Shown piece by piece: positions 34,284-46,090 of a stretch of DNA of 64,000 nt; the stretch's first letter is position 1; every line of letters begins with the position of its first letter. The notes below the pieces were generated by a model. It saw nothing but the letters and a program-made list of their open reading frames with translations, did not search any database and was not told the DNA's origin. The position numbers were made by a program, and so were the translations under genes. Location: positions 992,001 through 1,056,000 of the forward strand of contig JAETXT010000005.1 of assembly GCA_019188255.1 (NCBI GenBank). Direction: 5' to 3'. This DNA is from Verticillium longisporum. Taxonomy: Eukaryota; Ascomycota; Sordariomycetes; Glomerellales; Plectosphaerellaceae.

Positions 34284-35657
34284 ATTTAATATATTATTTA
34301 TAATTAATATAGAAATAGAAGATATAAATAAATATAAAATCGAAAGAATTATTAATTATAGAAAAACGAATAAATAAAATAAATACTTTATTAAATAGAA
34401 AAACTATAAATATAAAGAAAATATATAAGAACTAGTTAAGAACCTAAACTATCTATAATTATTTTAAGAATACTATTATCTAATATAGGACTAAGATCCG
34501 AAAACTCTTCTCTAAAGCTTAACGAGGATTAGTCTACGATACTACTAGCACCCTACTCTTAAAAGTCCTATACTATATTAGCCTCTTAAGCCTTAAGATT
34601 TAGGTTATCCCTATATAGAGGGAGGATACTATCCTCCTTATCTAATTAACGAATCCCCTAAATAAATAACTCTTTACTATAAATTTTCACTATTTTCTAT
34701 ATTTTACGAAAGCGGGATAAGCGATTTAAGGCTATCGTTAATTTCGTTTAAAGTACTTCTAACTCTATTTTAGTATCCTTAATCTCCGCTTCTCGTTTCT
34801 TCTACTTAATAAGGGCCTTTTCTACTATATAGCTATTAAGCTAGGTATAAAACTATACTAGGGATTAACTTATACGTAGAAATTACGCTTATACTATTAT
34901 AAGAACGACTATAGCGGATATACTCCCTATAGCGGGAGGAACCCGGAGCGGTCTTATAAATAAGGTATTGCTTAAAATACTTAGTATAGGGTATTTTAAT
35001 TTCGCCCTCGGAATCGATTAAGGTAATAAGCGCTTTCCTTTAATCGGTTTTAATAGATAAGCGTTTTATAATACGATTTAATATTTTATTATAATTAATA
35101 AGGATAATAAGAAAAGAATTATTATAAGTAGCTAAGACTTACTATTTATAGCTACTAGGATATCGGCCTAGAGGAGGAATATTATATAATAATTAAGGAA
35201 GTAGGGTAATTACGAGTTAATAACCCCGCAATTAGAAAATATAATAAGATAAGAAGCGGACTTATTAAGTAGAATACGTAATAGCTTACCTAGATATAGT
35301 AATAAGCCGTTAGCTTATTAGGGATATAATAATAAGCTAGGGGCTAGCTTATAAGATAATATACTATAATCCTAATATTATAGATTATTAATAACTAATA
35401 AATAAGCTATTTAATATAAGCTTACTATTTAATAATAAGGATAGGATAGACGGATATATAAGAACGGGTATTTAGTACTTATAGATATATTCTTTCTTAT
35501 GATAGTGATTAATCTAAGTCTTACTTTATATCTATTATAACGAGTGCGCAACGCCTTACGATACTATATCGTCTCAGAGTCACAACCTAAGCTTCTATAA
35601 ATAGCAACCCTAACCCTCTGACAGTGTTCCCCCTTCGGAAGCTGCCAGGTCGTAACA
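34284..35657 (+). mobile_element. 3' remnant of a forward gypsy element
   Basis: 34286-35179 matches the inverse of about 26343-27230 in the reverse element, that is, the end of pol, in plus orientation, followed by a complete 3' LTR. Together with the LTR at 25283 it looks like one forward element whose middle (about 5 kb) is missing and replaced by the reverse element and the DNA transposon. Confidence 0.75.
35180..35657 (+). repeat. 3' LTR of forward gypsy element
   Basis: About 478 bp, homologous to 25283-25758. The last 110 bp (from about 35548) keep CpG and CpA and read like unmutated LTR, ending GGTCGTAACA, while the first 370 bp are RIP-mutated. RIP intensity therefore drops within the LTR. 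Confidence 0.82.
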
Positions 35658-35765
35658 TGTGGCCGTGCCTTGAGGCCGCCTATGGCCTGGCACGTGGCCT
35701 GGCCTGTGGCCCTGCCTGAGGCCTGAGGCCTAGCACGTGGCCTGACTTGTAGGCCCGTGCCCACT
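35658..35765. repeat. GTGGCC/GGCCTG-rich block abutting the LTR
   Basis: About 100 bp made of irregular TGGCC and GAGGCCTGAGGCC units starting directly at the LTR end. GC content jumps here from below 30 percent to above 60 percent, then falls again. It may be the start (TG...) of another LTR-type or MITE element. Confidence 0.6.
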
Positions 35766-36543
35766 TACCTATATATATGCCTACGTGGCCTTTCAACCTA
35801 GGTAGACTAATTTATCTATCTTATACCTATAGAATAGCTACCTAGCATCTATTATATGTTCCTAGCGTGACGCCTGCCTGGTCCCTAAGACCCGACTCTA
35901 GTACTAGCCGTACTAGAGCCGTAGCTATTATCTATAATAAAGACGAGGTCCGGGATATAGGACTAATGCTAGTAGTGCAAACTCTGGGATTCCCTTACTA
36001 CCTAAGGGAGTAGGATATTATAATAAGTGAGATTATATATCTAGAGATTATATATCTAGGATAACTAGATAGTATTTAGTTTCGCTATCTTAACTTAGAT
36101 ATCTAACCTAACGCTCTACTAAATATTTAAAGCATAAGCATTTAATATATAGTAGTCTTCTTAGCCCTATATATAGAAATCCTTAAACTATTACGACCTA
36201 CTAGTATATTATTAGTACTTTACTTACCGCTTCTACCTTAGTAGCCTCTACTATATATAGACCTATAGCCGGTAACCTATATAAACTACTAATCGATTCC
36301 CTTCGGGCAGGAGATCTAGTAGACGTCATAGATGCGCAAGTGAGACTGGTGACCTAGCTTCCGGTATAGGTGGCTCTTGCAAAGACGCGCAGAGGATTGC
36401 TGGAGGCGTTCGACCGGGGGATCCCCCAACTAAGGTAGCCCAGAGATTCGCCTACCACCCTCAATCTCTCCGTACACCATGGCTCATCTTTCTCACATCG
36501 CATCGCACATCGAATGTCGAGTCTGGCATGACTTTCCAACAAT
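35766..36543. other. AT-rich flank, partly RIP-like, no gene
   Basis: 35800-36310 is again TpA-rich with no open frames and resembles a degraded repeat of unknown family. Normal composition returns at about 36310, followed by the short promoter of the Zn2Cys6 gene. Confidence 0.5.
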
Positions 36544-38223
36544 ATGAGAGGCGGAAGTGCGGCGAGGCTGCGGACAAAGACCGGTTGCCTTACTTGTACG
36601 TCCATGTGTACAAATTGCTTCGCTTCTTGAACGATTGCTGATTTCATCCTGCCTTGACAGGCTGCCGACGCCGAAAGAAGTGTAACGAACAAGTGCCCGT
36701 CTGTAGCGAATGCAGAGCTTGTAGTCGCCAATGTCACTGGCCTGTCTCGGCAGACTCGGTCGATCGTCGATTTGCCTCTCACGAGGACTCTCGGCATCAT
36801 GCGACCACCAAAGAGCGGGCGAAGCCCATTGCTTCTCATTGCAGAGCACATTCAGCGATGTCGCCATTTGAGGACGACCGCAATTCCGCACCAACCGAGT
36901 CGTCGCCGCCTGGAAAACCCCTCATTCACATCTCTCACCTGTTGGCCGAGTCTCGCGCATCTCACACCTGACCGTATCCCAGGAGATGCCTGCTGTTCTG
37001 TCCCGCCACTTTGTCGAAAACTGCTTCACCTTGCTTCTCCTACCCACCTGTCACCCGGGTTTCTCTCAAGACTGGCTGGGCGAGATCAAAAACCTCATGG
37101 TCTCCCACGACTGCCTGTATTACTCGGTGCTGGCCTATGCTGCCTCACACGTCTTCCTGATGGACACGTCAACACGGATCCAGGGCCTCGCTTTAACTTA
37201 TTATTCCAAGGCGACGAGAGTGATGTCATGTCTGCTTGAGATCGAGGCTCGTCCTGAGCTTCACAATGAGCTCCTTATGTCCGTTATGCTACTGTACTTA
37301 CATGGCGTAAGGTGACCCTCCACGTGACGTCGCCAGTCTGGCCAAAGCCCATGATCTGTACACAGACAACCGCCAAGAAGAGGGTCTCATCTTTTCTACA
37401 GTGCGTGGGCATAGGAACATATACCGATATACCGATGCACGTGAACGCAGCAATTCGTATCATCAAGACGAGACTTCTCGATCGCCACAAGACAGTCCAT
37501 CGTCTCTTTGACCGAGTCGCGGTCGAGAGCGTTCTGTATCAGATTTTCCTTGCAACAACAGGTCTGTGGACGCAGGAGGCAGAGGCTGAATACAAATTTG
37601 ACGCCGTGTTCTGGGCCAGAGCCGAGGATTTCCTAGACCGGTCCACTATCTTCCCCGGACAACCGATAAGCCTCAACAGCCCGGTCCTGGGCGTTCCAAT
37701 ATCGCTGTTCAGGCTGTCCTTTATGCTGCGAAAGCAGTACGGCAGCGGGCTGGCTCTCGACTCGGCGATGCTCAGCCGGATCAGGGACGAGGTGGCCGAG
37801 CGCGAGGCCCTGCTTCTCTGCGTTCGAACCGCCAAATCGTCGACGTGCGAGGAAGGTTCTACGGAGGATATGTACTACAGAGACGCGAGCTGCCTGTTTG
37901 GCATTATCATCTCGCTCCTCTTCGAGCAGCTCTGCCGACCCCATGTCGGAGCTGGGCCGCTGCTACCGGAGCCGAGTGAGTCATGGCAGGTGGGCGAGGC
38001 GATGCGGATCCTGCGACGGCACGAACACGCGGAGGGCTGGAGCAGGTGCTTCATCGGGAACTGGCCGGTGTACACCCTAGGCCTCTTCATGAAGTCACCT
38101 TATGACCAAGAGGTCGTTCGGAATGACCTTCAGCAGAGATTGGGCTTGACGGGGTTTTCGCAGGTGTGTCGATTCCAAGGGGATCTCGAACAGATCTGGG
38201 CGTCGCGGCGGAGCTCCGTATAG
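36544..38223 (+). CDS. Zn2Cys6 fungal transcription factor
   Basis: Nuclear zinc-binuclear-cluster activator or repressor. Exon 1 is 36544-36595 (MRGGSAARLRTKTGCLT), followed by a 65-nt intron. The cluster spans the splice: GCLTC-CRRRKKC-NEQVPVC-SEC-RACSRQC has the exact C-x2-C-x6-C-x6-C-x2-C-x6-C spacing. An intron at 37307-37401 joins LMSVMLLYLHG to CVGIGTYTDIPMHV. The middle-homology region follows (LFDRVAVESVLYQIFLATTG, EAMRILRRHEHAEGWSRCFIGNWPVYTLG), typical of the fungal-specific TF domain (DUF3468). Between about 36872 and 36971 the frame must shift by one base. Adding one base gives 506 residues with no extra intron, so a missing base is likelier than an intron. It lies beside the repeat island; its targets are unknown. 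Confidence 0.88.
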
Positions 38224-38689
38224 GAGCCATCGCTTTTTTAAGTCTTTGCTGATCGCTCGAGATTCATAAGCCTCAGTTGATACAGAAGCTCTTGAAATCG
38301 ATAAAACTTTAGTTCATCGGATTCGTGATGCGGGAAGCACCCATGTAGAAGCACTGTGTTGCCTCCTGGTGTTGAGACTAGCATGTCATCAAATCCATCG
38401 ACCGGTGAAATACACTCAAAGTCCACGTAGGGGGTTCAACTCTATGGATGTTGATCGAATCAGGTCACACGTCGTCGTCAAGGGTATGCTATCATAAAAA
38501 GCTATGGGTGTATGTGCTCCAGTAAAGTCGGCATATCGATAAGTCAGCGCTGAGTGTTCCCAATATTGAGCTGAACACTGCGTCCTAGCAAGATCGTCAT
38601 TCAAAAAGTGGCATGAGTACCAACGAAGCAAAGACCACGAATTCAACCGTTTGACCATGCGCGCTACTGGGACCATCAAACCCACGCCG
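38224..38689. other. Intergenic, convergent gene tails
   Basis: About 470 bases between the ends of the Zn2Cys6 gene (+) and the methyltransferase gene (-). No gene seen. Confidence 0.5.
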
Positions 38690-40162
38690 CTACTCGGGCT
38701 TCTGGCCATACGTGGCGGACCTATACCAGTTAGTAATTGCAACAGACACAAGCATCATTCTAGGGGCGGGCGCGACATACGCCACATAGTACGCATGGTT
38801 GGAGCGCTTCTTGAGTTCGCTACGCACCGCGGCGATGTACGTCTGCGCCTGGACAATGTCCCACTGGTGAACGTTGGTGAGGATGTAGAGCATGAAGCCC
38901 TCGAGTCCCTGCTCGGTGGCGACGAGGTTGTACTTGCCGACCTCCTTCAGCTTGGGGTCGGCGGGCCAGGCGCCCATGGGCAGCTTGAGGCGGAGTTCGT
39001 CCACGTTCACGAAGCCGGCGTCCTTCATCCAACCGTGGTTGACCTTGTCCATGATGATGTTGAACGTGCGACCGAGCTTCTCGCCGGCCTTGATGAAGAA
39101 ACCACCGTAGTCGTTCCAAGCCGAGGTGGGGCTCAGGGAGCCGTCATCGCTGTAGATGTGCGGGTCGTAGTCCATGTGCTCGAACCAGCCGCCGGGCTTC
39201 AGGCAGCGGTAGACCTCGCTGTAGAGGAAGGGCCAGTCCTTGATGGCACCCATGAGGAGGCGCATGTGGATGTAGTCAAAGTGATTGTCAGGGAAGGTCC
39301 AGGGCAGCTGAGCGTCGTCGAGCTCGAAGCGGCAGTTGGAGGGTACCCATGCGGGCTGAATGGGCGACAGGTCTGTTCCGATGACCTCAGCGCTGGGGTA
39401 TTGGTCCGCAAAGTCACTTAAGAGCACAGGATCAGCTTGTCAGAACACTAGAAAGACCTAGCCAGCTGGTCGACAGGGCACTGTAGGGACAATCATACAT
39501 GGCCCAGATACCAGTTCCCGTACCGACGTCGAGGACTCTCTGCGGCGTGCCCGAAATGGGAGCAACGTGAAGTCGGTTGTCCATAGCCATCAGCAGCATC
39601 TCATGACTGGGGCGAACTGTCAGCGCGACCGTCAAGGGGGTATTGACCGAGTGAGAGGGGCAAAAACAGTCTCACTTGATGTCAAGATGCTCATTCTGCT
39701 TATCGTCGTTGGGACCCCTGGATGCCTGGTGTTAGGTGCGACAATTCGAGGCAATCACGACGGTTCTCGACGCACCAGTACTCGGTGTCGGACTTGAAGT
39801 TGTGAAAGGTTCGACCATGGATTTTGCGATACTCCAGGACGCTGTCTGTGACCGAGGCGGTGGAGCTCAGGCTATGGTGGTTGAAAGGTCAGACTGAGTG
39901 AATCAGGTCTCAAGCGACAAATGAGGTGTAGACGCACCCATCCTCGAACCCATCATCAGTCTGATCGTCGCGCTCGTGAGCGGCATCCTGAGGAGAGCTG
40001 GTGAGCAACAGCATCCGGGCTGGAGGCGGCGGTCCTGCGTACCACTTGGATGTTGGCAGCTTGGGCTGGGGCTTGAGCTGGAGGGGGAGAGCCGGTCGGA
40101 GGCGAGGCCGCAGGTGAGTCGGCTGCGGCGGCCGTTGCCGGAGCCTCAGCAGAAGAAGCCAT
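38690..40162 (-). CDS. LaeA-like SAM-dependent methyltransferase
   Basis: Class I methyltransferase of the fungal LaeA/UMTA-like group. Such proteins often influence secondary metabolism, though most members are uncharacterised. Six exons on the minus strand: 40162-40043, 39987-39938, 39871-39776, 39717-39676, 39606-39499, 39416-38690. All phases agree and the product is 380 residues. The N-terminus is Ala/Pro-rich and disordered, then DDQTDDGFEDG, VLEYRKIHGRTFHNF and NEHLDINHEMLLMAM, as in the family. SAM motif I is VLDVGTGTGIWAI, followed by FADQYPSAEVIGTDLSPIQP, FELDDAQLPWTFPDNHFDYI and YRCLKPGGWFEHMDYD. The final exon is complete to the stop after YGQKPE. It is not LaeA itself by any feature I can see, only of the same family. 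Confidence 0.93.
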
Positions 40163-40819
40163 TGTCGCTGTTGTTTCCTACAAGTGAAAGTGGACGAGGC
40201 ACGGGGCTTGGCAAGCGGATTCTCGATGATCGAAAGTGGACTAAGAGCCAAATGAAGCCTGGGGAGTCTGAAGCGGGGATACTGAAGAGCACACGTCGCG
40301 CCAAGATTGAGTATGAGGGGATTTCAACTCGGATAAACATCCCTGTAGCCCCCCGGTCGATCTAGCACCATCTATCCGCGCGCTCCCGAGGCATCGTCGC
40401 TTTCTGTAACGACTACTTGGGCAACTTGTCTATCATCTCCAGGCAACATGAGCTGGACAGCTCGAGTGAACGAATAAGATCAAACACTGCACATACTCAC
40501 AATTTCAAACTGCAGGATCATGCGACACGAAGTTTGCATGGTGAGAAAGTCATAGCCGCAGGTATCGTTCGCACCATATCATGTTCCCCATGATAAGGTT
40601 CATGCGAACTGACCCAGCAGAAAAGCGAAGGGACGTACACGTGTTCATCCTGGGGCACACAGCGAAGAGAGATCTCGACCTCGACATGCAATGCTGATTG
40701 AATAAGCAACGTCACGGCTGGTCAGGACAAGGACAGGTTCTGATGATCAATTACGATACGCCAATCTACGAATTCAATTGCTCTTCCAAATTCCATGCCT
40801 GCAAGGCTGCACCATCGCT
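40163..40819. other. Intergenic, promoter side of methyltransferase
   Basis: About 660 bases upstream of the methyltransferase and downstream of the chitinase, both on the minus strand. No gene seen. Confidence 0.5.
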
Positions 40820-42804
40820 TTACGACTGCTTTGCAACTGCCTGGCCCAGGTTCCCGCGAATGTTGTCATACACAGAAACAGGGTACCACAGCAAGTTCTG
40901 GGACTTCTCCAGCCCAATCTTCTTGGCGACGTAAGACACGATGCTCTCGTCGCCAGTCTTGTCACCCGAACCCTCCCAGTACATGGCACCTCCGAGGCCT
41001 CGGAACTGGAGGTAGTCCGCCTTGGCGCCGGCGCTCTTGATGTCATCAAAAGAATAAAGCTGTCTCGTCTTGCTGTCGTAGCTGTACGTTCCCTGAGCGA
41101 TGGGGTCGAACTCGACCTTGGCGCCGGGGAGGGGAAGGTACTTGTACATCAAGGTGCCCTGGTTTCCGAGCGAGTCGACGGGGACGCCGTGGTACGGCTT
41201 TCCCATACCATCCGTGTTGTTGAAGCCACGGCCGTACAGTGGGATGCCAAGGTTGAACTTGGCGGGGGCGACACCGCCCTTGATGTAGTCATCAATGGCC
41301 TGGTTGATGTTGGACTTTGTCGAGACAGGGTTGAAAGGGTTGGGGAAGATGTTGGAGGCATGGGCGGTGGTGTTGTCCCAGCTACCAGCAAAGTCATAAG
41401 CCATCAGAGACCAGTAGTCGAGGCTCTTGTCCATGGCCGCCAAGTCAAACGCCCCATAGTTCTGAGAGCCAGCGGGAGCGGCAAAGGTAAGAAGGAAGTG
41501 ATATCCGTTGGCGTGCTTGGCCGAGTATTCGTCGAGCGCCTGCCGAAGCTCCTGTAAAAGGATGACACACTGCTTGTTGAGTGCCGGGGTGTTGGGGTAT
41601 TCCCAGTCAACGTCGATGCCATCCATGCCCCAATCCGTGATCAGCTTGACGGCGGAGGCGACGAATCGGGCACGTTTCTTGTCGTCAGCAACGACCGGAG
41701 GAAACTTTGGCGACCAAGTCCAGCCACCGATGGAGAGAAGAACCTTGAGACTGCGGTTCTCAATCTTCTTCTGGTAGATTTGCTTCACAAGGCCGTAGGC
41801 GTTGTTACCTGGCTCGGTGGTGTTGTCACCGGGGAAGCCCTTTTCAGTGTCGGCCCAAGGATCAGAGGAGAACCTGCTTTGTTTAGCGAATGTCAGACAC
41901 GCTGGAGTTCGCAATGCTGCAACTCACACAGTACCGTCGTCCTGGATGTTAGCAAAAGCATAGTTGATGTGAGTGACCTTGTCCGCAGGAATCTGGTCTG
42001 GCTGGTAGTTGGCGCCGTAGATACCCCAATTGGTGACATAGAGAACGTTGCGGTGACCTTGGCTCGCCGGATCGCTGAAACCTTTGCCAGAGCCGCTGCT
42101 GGAGCCGCTGCCGGAGCCGCTGCTGGAGCCACTGCCAGGAGTGCTACCAGAGCCGCTGCTGGAGCCACTGCCGGAGCCGCTGCCAGGAGTGCTACCAGAG
42201 CCGCTGCCGGAGCCGCTGCTGGAGCCGCTGCCAGGAGTGCTGCCAGAGCCGCTGCCAGGAGTGTTGTCAGAGCCGCTGCTGGAGCCACTGCCGGAGCCGC
42301 TGCCAGGAGTGCTACCAGAGCCGCTGCCGGAGCCGCTGCCAGGAGTGCTGCCAGAGCCGCTGTTGGAGCCGCTGCCAGGAGTACGGCCGGAACTGTCGCC
42401 CAGACTTTTGCCAGAGAAGCCGCCAGAACCATTGTCAGGATTGCCCCAAGGGTTGTTGCCAGGACCGTTCCAAGGTCTGCCACCGAGACTGCTGGGACCG
42501 TTCCAGGGGTCCTTGCCGCCCCCGCTGCCCGGCCATTTGCCGTAACCGCCGCTTGGGCCAGAGCCCTTCCCATAGTTGTTGTTTGGCCTGGTGCGGTAAC
42601 TGTTGCTGTACTGGGTGCCGGAATTGCTGCCATAGCCCGTGCCGGACTTGCCAGCAGGGTTCACCACGTAGATGTCTGTGGGGTGCTTGCTTTTGCCGTT
42701 GTTCAAGCCATTGCTCCAGCCGTTGTTCGAGGCGCTGTTGCTGTTCTGATCGTTGTTATTGCTGTTGTTCGACACGTCGTCACAGTCGTCGCTGTTGTGA
42801 TCAT

Positions 42805-42836
<32 letters not shown>

Positions 42837-42991
42837 CTGCTGTAGTGACTGCTGTCGCTGTGGCTATTGTTGCGACTACCATAGCTGTAGCTGTAGCCGG
42901 AAGTGGAACTGGAGGTAGATCTGCTTCCGACAGTCGGCACAGCCAGAGCCGGCGTCACGGCAAGAGCCGAAAGAAGGATGCTAAACTTCAT
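40820..42991 (-). CDS. Secreted GH18 chitinase with Ser/Gly-rich N-terminal region
   Basis: Secreted chitinase (EC 3.2.1.14) acting on chitin in the cell wall. Two exons, 42991-41928 and 41873-40820, give 705 residues. Residues 1-17 ([17 protein letters not shown]) are a signal peptide. Residues about 20-310 are low complexity: a poly-Ser patch, Asn/Ser-rich and Gly/Pro/Trp-rich stretches, then about 100 residues of [19 protein letters not shown] repeats. The GH18 barrel begins near residue 311 ([20 protein letters not shown]) and contains [13 protein letters not shown], the catalytic [10 protein letters not shown] (Glu near residue 446), [12 protein letters not shown] and the late [13 protein letters not shown], as in fungal subgroup A enzymes. 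No chitin-binding module is recognised. The repeats may serve as a glycosylated spacer or wall tether. Confidence 0.95.
42084..42400. repeat. Imperfect tandem repeats in chitinase exon 1
   Basis: About 9 copies of a 27-45 bp unit (CCAGAGCCGCTGCC... on the plus strand) encode the Gly/Ser/Thr/Pro repeat on the minus strand. Such coding minisatellites vary in copy number between strains. Confidence 0.85.
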
Positions 42992-45052
42992 TGTTGTAAA
43001 GGAACGTCAAGAAGCAGGAAGTGAAGTAAGAGATGGTGAATGATAATAAGGTAAGGGAAATGAAGGACTGACGGGGGTGGGATGAAATGAGTGTCCGGTT
43101 CAATAGCCTAGTACAGACAGAGCAAAACTGTCATGACCATCATGGAGAGAAAGGCCACGCCCTGAGTTGAGGATAACACCAAGCCTTTTATCATCAAGCC
43201 CAAGTCATTCAGAGGCACCATGCCTCATTTCTAGGGAGTTGGTTCGAATGCCAGTGAACCGGGCAGACGTGGCTGGCCCCTGGTTGCCTTCGGCCTCCGG
43301 CACAGACAGCGAGTCAGTGCCATCACGATATTCAGTGCATTGTCTGTCTATAAGGTTTTGCTGGCGTCGATTCACAAAGAAATGAGGTCTTAATAATGTG
43401 ATGCTATTCGTCTACTCGTGGCGGAATCTGCTGATCAGTGACAAGAGTGACGTCGAGGCAGAATTGGATGATGAAGCGCCGCCTCGCGTTGGAGTGTAGT
43501 GCAAGTCATGGAGTAGCATCAGCGTGATACTGTGTACGCGGTGTAGCGAGGACGGGAACTGTTCACACGTCTTCGACATGACACTCTTTTCTGCAGAGTA
43601 CGGCAAGCGCAAGCACTCGCCATGAAGGCTACGTCACTCATCCCGCGTGCCAAGACGTCGTCGACGATTGGAAGCTGTCAAAACCGCTTGGCGTTCCCAG
43701 AATATTGATTGAGAACAGTGGCGTAGAAGCCGTTCACGCTGGCCAAAAACTCGAGCGGCATGGCGCCGTCCAAGGGCGCTTCCAAAAGCAGATCAGATCG
43801 ACATGGCGGCACGCTAATTCCATGGCCCATTGTCCCATGTTCCATGTCCTAAGCAAGGGCCATTGTCCTCTTCAATCTTCAAATCGCCCGGAGGTCCCGG
43901 TTAAAGCCCCTGAACTCGGTATTTGAGTCCGGTTCCTGCTTTGTTTCAGGGGTTCGTACCCATTAAGGTTTTACCTTACTTCCTTAGCTCGGGTTCCCGT
44001 GTGCCCTGGCATGAAAAGGAGACCATCGCGCCACTTGAGCCAATTTGGGCGAACAGGGAGGGCTGGATACTACCAGACAGAGTGGCCAGGACGCAACCGG
44101 ACCAACCCCCTCGAGGAACTCGCGACTTGGAAGGCCGTAGAAAGAAACGTGTCGCTCGCTGTCGTAGTACATACAAGCACGTTATGTTTCGTGTTTTCAT
44201 CCCCTCTGGCAGCCCTCTGATGGAGCCACGAGTCTGGGCCTCGTGGCGGGTAGCGTGAGCGTGGCCAACACCTCATACCAGGCCCGCCGTTGCTTGGTCG
44301 ACTCCAACCCCAACCCTGAAAATCGACATTGAACGAACTCAGGGGCTTGGGCTTGCGATCACCTCGTCTCCCCTGACGGTCCTTTGGCTGCATCTCTGAA
44401 TCAGGCTCCAATCCGATTGACTGCACGCAAGTCATGGAATTACAATTCTAAGCATATCTGCAGTCCTGCGGGCTGCACCCGCTACCCGCCTCTGAACAGG
44501 CCAGCCTCATTAAACATTGCACAGGAACCCGACAAGCCTGGGGGGATCTTCGCTTCTGCGAAAACCTTGATCGTGAGTTGCATTTCAAGGTTCTTATTCC
44601 ATCCTTTATCACATGCCCATGACTGCCAGAGTGAGCGGCAACTTGTGGGTCTCGGCAGATGTGGTATTCACCATCCAACAAAGGGGGGTACAAAGGTATG
44701 AGAATGGTTATATGGAATTGACCGGATTCCCCCTAGCTCGCAACGCCACTGAAAGGCATCCCTAAATAGACCTTCCTGCATGCAAACAGCCGCAGTTTCT
44801 TTGCATGGGAAAAGCTTGCATGAGAAAGGCTGACAGAATCCTGTCCAGCCCGTCATGATTGATTGCCTGCAATGCCATCAAAGCCGCGCGGCGCGCCTCG
44901 CCGTGGAATGACAGGCATTATTCCGAGAATCCTCCAGCAGATGCCTGATTCAATTGCCGGCTGTCTACATGTAAGCATCGATGACCAAATCCTCCCAGTC
45001 TGGTGCTGCATGCTCCGCTCGTTCGCCAGGGGTTGGTGTCACGTGTTGGGCC
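42992..45052. other. Intergenic, 2 kb without recognised gene
   Basis: Short frames on both strands lack domains or exon structure. It includes the chitinase promoter and the 3' flank of the first RTA1-like gene. Confidence 0.45.
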
Positions 45053-46090
45053 TCAAAACCGAGGCTGCAGCCCAATGCCCGACGCAAAACTCGCAATCCT
45101 GCCCCTTTGTCCCAAAATCTCCACCGGATGGACAAGGTTGAACAGCACCATGGTGATGAACATCAGCAGCGCGTCAAAGATGTACAGGTACACCTCGTGG
45201 TTGAGCAGGTACCCGTCGAAGCCCTGGAGATACTCGATGGCGCGAAACAGCGAGCGCACCATGATGAGCATGCCGGCGGCGTAGAGGATCTTGAGGTGCT
45301 TTTCCCAGGGGATGCCGATGCGTGAGCGCGCCGTCGGGGCGCGACGGACTCTGACGTGGAAGTTTACGGCGACGATGAGGAAGATGCCGAAGAAGATGAG
45401 CTGGACGAAGAGGCCGACAATGATGATGTTTGCGCCCGTCTTCAGGGCCGCAAGGGTACCGGATGCTTGGTAGCCGCCACCTAGTGATCATGTCAGATCA
45501 AAGGTGGGGGGAAAGGGGCCATGTAGAAGGATTCAAGACTTACCTCCGCCTTGGAGGAAGAAGGAAAGCACGTCGCCGATAACAAACAGCTTGGTCATCC
45601 ACTTGCGTGGAATGAGAGAATGACCCTCGCCGTCTATGAGGGTGACGATTCTACCGAGCTCCATGTAAATGGTCGCGGCAAATAGGGCGGGAGCAACGAG
45701 CAACAGGATAGCTTGGAGAATGTATGGCGTCAAGGTCCAGTCAGGGGTCTCCTTGCCCGAGGCAAATCGCCCACCGTACCCGACCATCTCGACTGTGAAC
45801 TCGTTTATTATTGACTGCATCCTGCCTGCAAGCGGGTTCTTTGGGAGGCTTGGGAACGTACATATGCCGCCGGCGATGATGGGTATCATGATCCATATGC
45901 GGGTGCGTACCAGCTGCCAACAGTGCCAAAGAGTGGTAACCAAGAATGCCAGCAGAAATATAGTAGCACCGACCTCTGAAGGGTGATAGTGATACAGCTT
46001 GAAGATTTGCTCCTCCGCAGGAGCTGTGGGGTTGGCCGAAGAGGCACCAGGTACTTCAGCATCGGCTGCCTCGCGAGCAAAGAGATCCAT
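45053..46090 (-). CDS. RTA1-like seven-transmembrane protein
   Basis: Integral membrane protein of the fungal RTA1/RTM1/RSB1 family, whose members include yeast sphingoid-base exporter RSB1 and the 7-aminocholesterol resistance protein RTA1. Three exons, 46090-45862, 45792-45544 and 45480-45053, give 301 residues. About seven hydrophobic helices are visible, including GATIFLLAFLVTTLWHCW, ILQAILLLVAPALFAATIYM, NIIIVGLFVQLIFFGIFLIV and LMFITMVLFNLVHP. Family motifs are GGIFEMVGYGGRF, LQGGGGGYQASG and VRSLFRAIEYLQG. The first intron falls after GGI in phase 1, the same place as in the plus-strand paralogue at 47801. The two genes are divergent and separated by 1.7 kb. Confidence 0.93.

Larger units (their letters stand above)
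24100..35657. repeat. AT-rich, RIP-mutated retrotransposon island
   Basis: About 11.5 kb of TpA-saturated sequence with almost no open frames, interrupted only by the GC-normal transposon at 32424-34283. Both strands have lost CpA/TpG in favour of TpA, the pattern made by repeat-induced point mutation. Family-recognisable Ty3/gypsy blocks survive with stop codons where Gln/Trp codons would be. Two opposed elements can be resolved from their LTRs (see separate entries). RIP acts on duplicated DNA in the sexual cycle of many Pezizomycotina, so the lineage has or had active RIP. Confidence 0.93.

Noticed and set aside
38651..39421. 256-codon plus-strand frame
   Set aside because: Antisense to the last exon of the methyltransferase, with no domain.
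41780..43024. Long Ala/Val/Arg-rich frame on the plus strand
   Set aside because: It is the antisense of the Ser/Gly-rich repeats of the chitinase exon; composition is a mirror of the repeat codons and there is no domain.
43228..43250. tRNA T-loop-like GGTTCGAATGCC
   Set aside because: Flanking bases do not pair as a T stem and no acceptor or anticodon arm can be drawn.
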